From Tetraselmis striata (Eukaryota; Chlorophyta; Chlorodendrophyceae; Chlorodendrales; Chlorodendraceae): a stretch of 64,000 nucleotides of DNA. Position numbers and translations under genes: made by a program. Under the pieces are notes generated by a model. The model searched no databases. It was not told where the DNA came from and was given only the letters and a program-made list of their open reading frames with translations. The stretch spans positions 1 through 64,000 of the forward strand of contig VCJN01002403.1 of the NCBI GenBank assembly GCA_006384855.1. The letters are read 5' to 3'. This document shows positions 55,608 to 64,000 of the stretch, piece after piece; the stretch's first letter is position 1, and each line of letters starts with the position of its first letter.

Positions 55608-56171
55608 ATGCATGACCCTAAACGGCCGGCCGAGGCGGTAGTTGACGCCCTCCGCCGTGCGCACACGGCACTCCCTGCAAGGATCCCACACGCTATGACC
55701 CGCATGTCTGAAGAACTCCGGGAGGCCGGTGTTGTCCCATATATGTACCCGGCGACCCTCGACATTTACAAGTGCCGGTCAGGGTCGACCGCAATACATC
55801 GCCGCCCCATCTCCACTGAACCCGGGGCCTCGCGCTTTGCAATGTCCCTCGAATCCCCCCTTGGCGTCATCTTCGCTGTCCACTCGAAGCGAATCCGCCT
55901 TTGCATCGAGGATGACCCTGAAGCGCCAGGCCGCTTCAGGGTGCCCCCCCCCCCTCCCCTCCCCGGCAAGATCCCGCCCCCGCCTCCCGCCCACTATAAC
56001 CGTAGGCAAGCCCTCCTACCGCCCGGCGTGGCTGCTAGCGCCATTCTAGGCAGCAATATCGATATCCGCTTCTTGGATGTCTCTTGGGGCTTTTACGGAG
56101 GCGGCGCCCTTGAGGCGTACACCAAGTCCACCCGTCGAAACGGGGTCCGCTTATCCGCGCTTACCAAATAG
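55608..56171 (+). pseudogene. right part of the ORF relic split by the LINE
   Basis: Open frame of about 187 codons ending at TAG 56169: HDPKRPAEAVVDALRRAHTA, MSEELREAGVVPYMYP, ASRFAMSLESPLGVIFAV, LGSNIDIRFLDVSWGFYGGG. The internal proline run comes from a short C tract. Protein-like composition continues the style of 52490-54610. No family recognised. Confidence 0.42.
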
Positions 56172-57280
56172 TAAGCGCGAATAAGCGCTTGTATGATGTA
56201 GCACGCTTAACACCGCCCAACCGGTAAGCGCCGCAAAACTTTATTTCAGGCTACATGCATGTAGTGTACGGCAGCGATGTTTTGCATTGAGTACTAGAGA
56301 TTAGTCATTAGCGTGACGAGAAGTAGGACACAAGTAATCGCGAGTCATCACTATAAAGTACGGCGGGAGTGGTACGAGTACCGTACTTTGTAATATTCTA
56401 GAAGATCACTAAGCGTGCTAGTAAGCGTGATTACTCCGCGATTACTCGCGAGTACTCGCGGGAGTTCAACTTAACGGGCGGGAGCTGTAGTGTTGTTCGC
56501 CACATGCCGACATCGTGATAAAGACAATGGAAATAAATTTCACGCGGGCGGCGGTTGGTTTGAGGTTTTCTCAAAGCTGATGCGCCATGCTGGATGTTGC
56601 CAACCCAACAGCCAATAAGAGTGGAGCTTTCAACCGTTGTGAAGCGCATTTGAGCACACTTAATCCTATTTGGAAAATTTGACAATCGAGTGTCGGTCAC
56701 TCAGTTTTCTGCGGGTGGGGTCTGACACTCTGCGAAAGTACTGAGAAACAAACCAGAAAATTAGTTACATAGTGCCCACCGCTGCCGCGCCGCGTCGCGG
56801 CATGCTACTGCCCTTGCTCGGGCTGCGCTGCCGCGGGCCTCTTCTGCCCGGCCTACCTCGCCCATGTGGCTGCGGCTTGTAGGATGGTGTTGTCACCATA
56901 CCTGCCCACGGCTAATAAGATGATGGCTGGTCGCGAGCTGCTTGGTTACTGCCGCCGCTTGCAGATGCGCTTGCTTTTGTTGACACCCAGCTTGCATCAA
57001 CAAAGTTGGAGGCCACACGCCCATCTAAAGCCGTTTGCATGTTGGCTGTACCATGCAGCGGGGGGGGGGGGGGGGGGGGGGCTCGAGATGCACAGGAAAC
57101 GGGAGTTGGACGACTAAACGGGGCAGGGGGCCGAGGGGCTGGAGCCGGTAGATTGCTCGTGCATTGGGTTGCTGTTCATGTTGATGCCGGACCTAAGTTG
57201 TAATTACAAAAATAAGACAAATAATTCAGTCGTTGTGATGTCGTCACCACATGCATAATATAAGTCATGACACGTGCAAG
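56172..57280. other. no gene seen
   Basis: AT-richer sequence with repeated TAAGCG words at 56165-56230 (including TAAGCGCGAATAAGCGCTT, partly self-complementary), repeated TACTCGCG words at 56440-56460, and a G tract at 57061-57080 that would predict a minus-strand intron. Confidence 0.45.
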
Positions 57281-57289
57281 CAACCAACA

Positions 57290-57735
57290 TCAACTGCTCT
57301 GAAATCTCGGACCCGTCTTTCCACTGCGGGGGTTCTAGTAGGGTTGGAATCGCCTTTCTCCACCGGGGAGAGGGCCTTTTTATTGATCAAAGCGGCAGCC
57401 TCCTGGGCCTCGGTCAAGTATGAGGGTGCTGAGTGGTCGGACGTCCCGCTCCGCACCGACTCGAAATACTGCGAAATACTTGCCCCACCACAACGAGTTC
57501 TATGGCTAGATGCCCTTGGCAATCTTTTTTCTCCGCCCACTTCTTGGAGTGTGGCCAGTCCCTCCTGCGGCTGCGAGCCGCCTTCTGAATCTGCTTGCGC
57601 AGGGTGGCGTCGGTGGGCTAGCCGGGGATACGGTCGTACAAACAGTAGCAGGCGCAAGCCACCGCGAGCTCCCTGAACCGCTTGATTATGTGGCCCATAG
57701 TAGTGTACTCAGGGATCTCGCTGTCCGACATCGGC
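57290..57735 (-). pseudogene. broken minus-strand coding relic
   Basis: From ATG 57734 downward: MSDSEIPEYTTMGHIIKRFR, ELAVACACYCLYDRIPG, a TAG, then in the same frame TDATLRKQIQKAARSRRRDW and HSKKWAEKKDCQGHLAIEL. Another frame continues with YFESVRSGTSDHSAPSY and EAQEAAALINKKALSP to 57280. One in-frame TAG plus one frame change. Helical, basic composition; origin unknown, perhaps a transposon protein. Confidence 0.4.
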
Positions 57736-57779
57736 AAGCCGGAAACACCACCGATGGGGGAAAACGACGCGATGGCTTT

Positions 57780-59360
57780 TGTCGAACGGTTGTTTTAGTA
57801 GCTCTGCTCATACATGGGGGGAGGGGGGGGGTCGACTGACATGTATTTATCACAAAATAAGACGATGCACTAGTTTGTCCGCAGCGACGGCGGGACGCGG
57901 ACGGGAGGAGTGGTACCTGGGAGAGCGCGTTCAACCAGCTTCGGCGCTTCCCGCCCGTGCCGTCCTGTGCCGTTATGCCGTCAGTGAAAGCTTACACGGC
58001 GCTGCCGTGTCCGGGCGCCGAAGCCGGCGACCGACGCGATACCGCGGTAGTCTGGCGGGTGTAGAGCTGGAACGTACCTATCGCCGGCAGTTAAGCGAAA
58101 TTGAGCTGCCGGTTGCTGCTCCTTACCCTAGAGGCACAAAAATCGTGCTTCGTAGCCCTCGTCCGTCGAGTTTTTAGCACCCTACAGGCACGTGCACACG
58201 TTCACCCCTCGCTTTGCCTCGCGTTCGATTTAGTCGAGCGCGGAGGCGTGCCGGCTTCAACGGCCCGCCTACCTTGACACTGTCGTCCTTGATCTCATCA
58301 TCGGCTGACGACAATAACCTGGCGCACGTCACATAGCCGCGGAGGGGCGGCCTCTGCGGTAGGGGAAGGTCATGCATGGGCCCATTTTTCGCGGGGAGGC
58401 TGTCTTAACCGGCGGAGAGAGACGCTATGGGTATTGCAGACGTCGTCTTGGTGACAGGGGTGCGCGATGGTGTGCTGGTGAAGTGCTAGCTAACCCCATG
58501 ATGTTGTGTGATGACTACTGGTGGTAGTATAAACCTATCTTACCTAAAGTAATTGCCCAAGGGAATAATAACTGGAGTTTTCATCATCATTACTTAGCGA
58601 CCATAAAAGTGATACGGAACCCGGCGAGAAGTGATGCGGTAAATCATTATTGATGTGTATTAATACCGCCTTATCTAAATTGTGATTATGGTACGTGGTA
58701 CCTAGGTACCCTGGCCGACACAACGCAGTCATGCATACTGGCGCACAATACCACAACCCATAAATGATGCTGTGAACTACTAGCAATATGCGGATGCATC
58801 AAAACACAATCAAAACAATCATGGCATGACAGGAAATGATCAATATTGCAGACGAATACATGCATATATAACCTTGTTTGGTTACAACGGTCGATAAGGT
58901 AAGATAGCGCTCTCGTCTACTATCGAGACCCGCAATGTTGCCGACGCACATCGCGCGGCATGGCGTCTCATGTGTGACATGCCTGAAAAATCATTAATGA
59001 AGCAGATATAAGTGAATGTACTTGGCAGACAAGGTTTTGGAAGGAAATGTGCTGTCTTTCCGTTACAGATGGAAAACCCATACCCACCCGGCGCCTATGT
59101 TTATATTTCCTGCGCCTGCCATTCTACGTGAACATAATGCGCATCAACTTGATGTACTAAAACTCAGGACATCAGCCTACCATACGCTGCCATGCCCTCA
59201 GAAATATTTGAAGCGCTAATCATGCATGCTTATGAGCTGCAATGCATGCTGAACAAACACGCTGATGTTGTTACGGCTGCTCTGGAACGTCGCAATCGCC
59301 ATCATCCAGAGCATTTGGGCAGACGGCGGTGTCCTTGGCATGAGAGTGCTTCACACAAGA
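57780..59360. other. no gene seen
   Basis: Intergenic; short open frames only. The right part is the 3' flank or unrecognised 3' exons of the minus-strand gene at 59368-61018. Confidence 0.4.
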
Positions 59361-59367
59361 AGCCCAC

Positions 59368-61018
59368 CTGGTGAAACCAAATTAACAATATCATGTCACC
59401 GTCCAAGTACAACATGAGGTAACGGTGAAGGGGGACCTGGGGGGTGATGTTGACATACCTCATCATGTGCATGGGCGCAGCCTCAGCATCGGCCATCTCG
59501 TGCTGCCAACCACTGCCAGCAGTGCTGGTGGAAACCGCCTGTGTCCAAATGTATATGACCAGCCTGCCTTGCACGATGCTGAGAGGGAAGACAAAGTCCG
59601 GCCGGAGTAGGACTGCATTCACAGCGCCTTCTCAGATCCCGGTGCTGATTGAGGATTACGGAAGCCGACTCCCACGGTAAGCGTCTCGAACTGCAAAGGC
59701 AACCGTGGGCGAAGCCATGGGGTTATCTAGGGCGTACCGCTCTGCCACAACGAAGTAGCATACCTCAACATGGAAGATGTCCTGGAACCGATCATGGTTC
59801 TCTCCCTCTGCAGCGCCAGTTGGCAGAAAGTCCATACTATCTCTCTCTTGAGAAGTCCGCGGGATGTAGTAGTCCAAAGGCACAAGGGCTGCACCCCAGT
59901 TCTCCCACCGCCGGACTGTGTACACCCATGCATTGCCCTTCGGCAAGCGGATGTACGCGCGGGAGCAGTACACGGTGTAGGATTCCTGGCCCGGCTTCAT
60001 CGCTATCATCCGGCCACAGTACGTCAGCCTGCAGCAGTCCGGCAGATGATCAATGTAAGTGGGCTTTTAATGCTGCTATACCATCACCCAAGGTGTACAT
60101 GCATGATGGCAGGAATCTCAAACATTCACTTTGATGCTCGCCGTATCCGCCCTCAGCTGCTGCACCTGCACCCCATCGGGGGCATACTCATCGACGTACT
60201 GCTTGAAGAGAGCGGCAATGTGGTCCTGGACCTTGACACACTCCTCACAGAAAGCTTCCTCCACCACCTTCGCGCTGACTGCGCGACCCACTGCATCCTG
60301 CTGTGCGTAGCGATTCTTCGCCGTTGCAGATCCCCCCACACTGCCCCGATCCCGCCGCATGCTGACGAGCAAGTCATTGAAGCGGAGCTCGAAGTCCTCC
60401 AGTCGCATCTGTCCGCGCCAACAGCCAACAGTGAGAAAGCACATGATGCAATTACACACGGTTGGTGGGCCATTGCATAGAGGAAACTGGGGGGGGGGGC
60501 GGGGGGGCACATTCTTCGCGACCTCGACAGACAAAGCCCTCTCCAAATCCTTGCCGCACTCGCCGACGATGACCTTCCAGAAGAACCTAACCTACACAGA
60601 CAATATAGAAGGATTATTTGTGAGATGTTGGATGGATACATAAGATGCCCCGTTTGAAGCACAGGGTGAGTGGAAGGGGGGGGGGGGGGGGGGGGGGGCG
60701 CTCACCCCCCTCTCGAGGAACATCTGTGCCGCCGCGAGCCTTCTAAGCCGCCAACCTGCAAACCAAGACGTGCAGATTACCACACATCATCGCACAGATG
60801 CTCACATATCTTGGCGAAGCGCTTCAGGTTGGCGACGCCATCGCCGCGACGGCTGTCGATGGCACTATTGGTCTCCAGTATCCGCCCCATGCGGGACGCT
60901 TCAGACTCGCCAAGCTTGGCATACACCGCAAGGTCAGCCTTCAGATAGTGACGGAAATAACAGCGAGACACATATGAACGCTATGCGCCAGTGCTCCGGT
61001 AGCTTTTTCAGCAGGTCA
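59368..61018 (-). CDS. unrecognised multi-exon protein gene (at least 6 exons)
   Basis: Exons in gene order: 61018-60781, 60755-60706, 60591-60511, 60408-60130, 60063-59676, 59630-59368. Joins from the second exon on agree in phase. Peptides: LLKKLPEHWRIAFI, YLKADLAVYAKLGESEASRM, RLRRLAAAQMFLERG, VRFFWKVIVGECGKDLERAL, MRLEDFELRFNDLLVSMRRD, VKVQDHIAALFKQYVDEYAP, HLPDCCRLTYCGRMIAMKPG, WVYTVRRWENWGAALVPLDY, VNAVLLRPDFVFPLSIVQG. Introns after 60706 and 60511 begin GTGAGCG and GTGCCCC with C tracts; others are short (about 66 nt). A frame break lies near 60970, and the first join is out of phase. Both ends are open: no initiator upstream of 61018 and no stop was assigned. The mixture of charged helices and aromatic beta-like segments is that of a folded intracellular protein, but no family came to mind. 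Confidence 0.5.
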
Positions 61019-61139
61019 CTGCATAGAGCGCACTATCGATGATAAGTTATTTAGTAGTCACGTGAACAACAGTCTGGGGACACAAACAATACAGTAGCAC
61101 ATGTAGCACAACATTCATATATAGGAAAATATCATTCAC

Positions 61140-61260
61140 TAAAAATGATATATAACATATATGTACTTATATATCTACACATATGCATGTGTATACATAT
61201 GGTAAATATATGTATACATCTACACACACAGATATACATATATGCTTTTTGTTTAACAAC
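61140..61260. repeat. AT-rich TATACATATG-type simple repeat
   Basis: Degenerate runs of ATACATATG and ATGTATAC words, similar in kind to 1360-1660. Confidence 0.7.
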
Positions 61261-61269
61261 AGAACACAC

Positions 61270-62580
61270 CACACCTCGCCCGCCGCCTCAGAGGCGCCTT
61301 GGTGGCAGCATTGTTGTTCGCATGTGAAGTGCCGACGGTTAAGTGGCGCCACCGTATCACCATGGCGGTTGAGCAGGTCACTTCCCGACCTCCGCCCCGC
61401 CCAACTCCGCAACCTTCCTCCACGTTGGCGGCATCTCTCGTGCCGCTCCATCGATACTGATGCCAAGGCACACCAATAGGGATCCCCCTAGTAGCGTCAC
61501 ATGCATGCCGGCATGGTGGCTCATGGCTCTACTACCAGTCGAAGAGACAGACTGTGGAAGTGAGGAACGGCGTTGTCGAAGGGCATTTTCGAAAGAAGTC
61601 GTCGTATGGATGTGGGGGGGGGGGGGGGGGGGGGTCGCCTTCGGCGTAGACATGGGCCCGAAGCGCGCTTCGCGCACTTCAAGTGGTGCCGATTATCCGA
61701 AACCTGCAACGGACCTGCAATGAACACCAATATCACAATCACCAAACATACCGATGTCTCTTTGACAGCTCTGCCTCAACTCCCGGCCAAGTTTTGTTCA
61801 CACCTCACCATCTCTTACCTTGTGCTTTTGTTAGAGAGAGCTTAACCTTGAGCCATCTGACTCTGAGATGCCTCAAGTGGTCGACATGTTACAACCTTTT
61901 GATATCTTCCAGAATATAAACTGAACGAATATTATTTGTTGTCACACCAACACGTTGAACCTTCACTGTTTGAACGGTCCTTACCAACACTTCAAACACC
62001 TCGCAGTCACATTAACCTTCAATCAACAGAAATTGACTGCTGAAAATCCGAATAAGGATTTGTTCCCTATTGCGATTGTCGCCATGGAATTGTTCAACCA
62101 GAAAACCAGGGTTTGTCTATATTACTACCACAAATATCGTTCACAAACAGACCTCCACAAAGCAATGAAAGAGAGCAAATCAAGAAAGTGTATTGTTGTG
62201 TTATGTAGCCGGGCCGTGAGACAGCTGGCCTGTGACCTACAGCGATGCAGGCCAGCATGAAGTTGCGGCAATGTTGATCGCCGCCGCTCAGTCGCTCCCG
62301 CCACTCGCACTGACCGTCACCAGTGCCACACCTTCGACCCGGGTCCCATATTTTCGACCGCCCCTTTGCAAACAACACAAAACTGGATGTTTCGTGCAGC
62401 TGCTCATAACACTATGTGCCAGTCCGGTCCCGGGGGCGGGAAAAAAGCATTGTACGTATTACGTATTATTACAGGAAACTCCCTACTCGATGCTTAATAG
62501 TATGATTACTATCCAGCGAGCCCGGTTCAACGGTTTGGTGCCGGGCTGCCGGGAGCCAGATGACGGCGGCGTACGTTCTG
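61270..62580. other. no confident gene; LINE tail word and shared short repeat
   Basis: A G tract at 61615-61634 suggests a minus-strand intron, and a minus-strand frame next to it (SDNRHHLKCAKRASGPCLRR) is protein-like, but no splice partner was found. GTAGCCGGGCCGTGAGACAGCTGGCC at 62206-62231 resembles words at 3890-3915 and 4258-4282. The LINE-type tail GTCCCGGGGGCGGGAAAAAA occurs at 62428-62447. Confidence 0.35.
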
Positions 62581-62584
62581 CCGC

Positions 62585-62815
62585 TCAGGCCCGTTTGCCG
62601 CCCTTTGCCGCCTTGTCGTCCGGCTTGGCGGGCGGCGGCGGGTTCTCTTCCAGCCGCTTGCGCGTGATGGCCATGTTGCGCTGGATGCGCGCCTCCAGAT
62701 CCAGCGCCGCGTCGCGCAGCGCCTCCAGCCTGCCGCGCCGCGTCTCCACGCGCTCCCCCGCGCGCAGCAGCGCCAGCTGGGCCGTGCGAAGCGCCTCGGC
62801 GCGCTCCTCGCGCAC
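62585..62815 (-). CDS. 3'-terminal exon of a coiled-coil protein
   Basis: Read from a GGGCAG acceptor at 62816 down to TGA 62587-62585: VREERAEALRTAQLALLRAG, ERVETRRGRLEALRDAALDL, EARIQRNMAITRKRLEE, then a Pro/Lys tail PPPPAKPDDKAAKGGKRA. The heptad-like Leu/Ala spacing indicates a coiled coil. Strong GC-ending codon use as in the other host genes. Upstream exons could not be found in the 1.2 kb to the right edge; G tracts at 63084-63102 and 63504-63522 fit minus-strand introns of the same gene. Identity unknown; structural, flagellar or motor-associated coiled-coil proteins are possible. Confidence 0.65.
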   Translation of the reverse strand: MREERAEALRTAQLALLRAGERVETRRGRLEALRDAALDLEARIQRNMAITRKRLEENPPPPAKPDDKAAKGGKRA

Positions 62816-63011
62816 CTGCCCGAGGCGAGCGTGGCTCCCGTTAGCGACCAGGCCTCCCGGGCAGCAGGTGCGATGGATCACGCGTCTCCATACTGCCTGA
62901 GAGCGGAAATCCAACGCAACGAAATGAACGGCAAAGGGTACTTCATACCAACGAGTATCAAAATAATAACAACGGTGACCAATGTTGCGGCGGTGATCCC
63001 CTTTCGGGGGA

Positions 63012-63626
63012 CATTCCGTCCGTGACCTCCACCACCACCGCTACGTTTTTGGAATTCTCGGCTGTCGCGGGGTGTGTGTGTGTGGGGGGGGGGGGGGGGG
63101 GGGTTGTGGACAATTGCCTTTTTTCCACAGCTGGTGGGGTTAAAACATGATTGCATGGCGAGGCATCAAGCCCCCAGCACGCTGCTGGAGGTATGACTAC
63201 ACAAGAGTATATATAACTACACCGAGTATATATACACGCTATCGCGCTGAAGTGTGGCAAGCGTTGTGCTTTGGAGGGGGGAGGGGGGGGTGTCCTGACA
63301 CCCGTAAATGTCCATTTTGGTATTTGGACATTCGCGTGGGAATTCATATCATATGTTTCAGTCGCTGTGAAGAACCAAAGCGGGCCTTTCTCAGAGTTGC
63401 TGGTTCAGAGGCATTTCCGATTGTTATAGAATTCCGTCCATGACCTCCACCACCACCGCTACGTTTTTGGAATTCTCGGCCGTCGCGGGGTGTGTGTGTG
63501 TGGGGGGGGGGGGGGGGGGGGGTTGTGGACAATTGCCTTTTTTCCACAGCTGGTGGGGCGAAAACATGATTGCATGGCGAGGCATCAAGCCCCCAGCACG
63601 CTGCTGGAGGTATGACTACACAAGAG
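63012..63626. repeat. 195-bp direct duplication carrying a G tract, 419 bp apart
   Basis: Copies at 63012-63207 and 63431-63626 are nearly identical, including GAATTCTCGGC(T/C)GTCGCGGGG, a (GT)n, a G run of about 19 nt, TTGTGGACAATTGCC and GGCGAGGCATCAAGCCCCC. On the minus strand the unit reads GACAACCCCCC..., that is, with a C tract as in the intron starts elsewhere, so a duplicated intron/exon segment is possible. Confidence 0.9.
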
Positions 63627-64000
63627 CCTGGCAGCGCCATCGCCCCTGTGGCAGGATGTGATCCAAGCCTCAAACACTGCGCGTGCGTGCGACCTACTGC
63701 GGAATTAAACACGATTTGCAGAGCCAAAACATAATGAATTGTTTTGTACCTTTGAGTCACATATTCGTGCTGTGTTCGTGCTGTATCCTGCCAGATTTCT
63801 CCGTTTTAATGGTTTTGTCCTCTTCGCCAGGGGAAGAGGGGGGGAAAAACGTTATTCATCTGCAGGCCGATTGTGATAGTAAGATTATAAAAAACGTTTG
63901 CTGTAACTGCGCCATCGTTGCGTCTGCATTCGACCCCTGCCAGGCAGGGCGGGTCCCTGTTTGTGGTGTGCTTGTTACCGCACCGGCACCCGTACAGTAA
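63627..64000. other. window edge, nothing assigned
   Basis: A plus-strand frame is open from 63683 to the edge but reads as Cys/Val/Leu-rich without motif; not called. Confidence 0.4.

Overview
This is a eukaryotic nuclear window, most likely from a microalga or another protist with a large, repeat-rich genome. The evidence is spliceosomal GT-AG introns, an animal/protist-type membrane lipase, TPR and MYND proteins, a eukaryotic tRNA-Ala with no encoded CCA, and remnants of several retrotransposon and DNA-transposon families. There are no operons, Shine-Dalgarno sites or phage genes. A green-lineage prasinophyte-type alga would fit (interstitial CCCTAAA motifs, algal-type transposon proteins), but the placement is tentative.

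Layout. 1-7.7 kb: minus-strand gene for a diacylglycerol lipase (DAGL-type). Fourteen exons cover the four N-terminal membrane segments and the pre-catalytic region; the catalytic domain lies beyond the left edge. 7.9-10.3 kb: 3' parts of a non-LTR retrotransposon (YADD motif, C-terminal CCHC knuckle). 11.1-13.3 kb: minus-strand relic of a second reverse-transcriptase family. 13.7-16.8 kb: plus-strand three-exon TPR + double-MYND gene. 17-33 kb: accessory region with transposase-like relics, inverted and direct repeats, a 371-bp hAT-type element with an 8-bp target duplication, a zinc-finger gene carrying a 30-bp minisatellite, and three tandem 370-bp units that each fold as a long hairpin. 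35-38.3 kb: decayed transposon-like gene. 39.4-42.2 kb: palindrome and tandem repeats. 43.4-45.3 kb: proline- and low-complexity-rich two-exon gene. 47.6-51.0 kb: minus-strand six-exon gene for a secreted, very acidic protein. 51.35 kb: tRNA-Ala(CGC). 51.5-56.2 kb: a second copy of the RT relic, then an ORF relic split by an inverted LINE. 57.2-57.8 kb: a pseudogene. 59.3-61.0 kb: unrecognised minus-strand multi-exon gene. 62.6 kb: terminal coiled-coil exon of a minus-strand gene. 63.0-63.6 kb: a 195-bp direct duplication.

Two features run through the window. First, many introns of real genes begin with GT followed within about 30 nt by a pure C tract of 8-25 nt on the sense strand, so tract orientation predicts gene orientation. 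Second, several otherwise convincing exons contain single-base frame breaks, many at short homopolymers. These look either like residual assembly errors or like recent gene decay. No metabolic pathway or operon links the genes; this is a sparse gene landscape in transposon debris.
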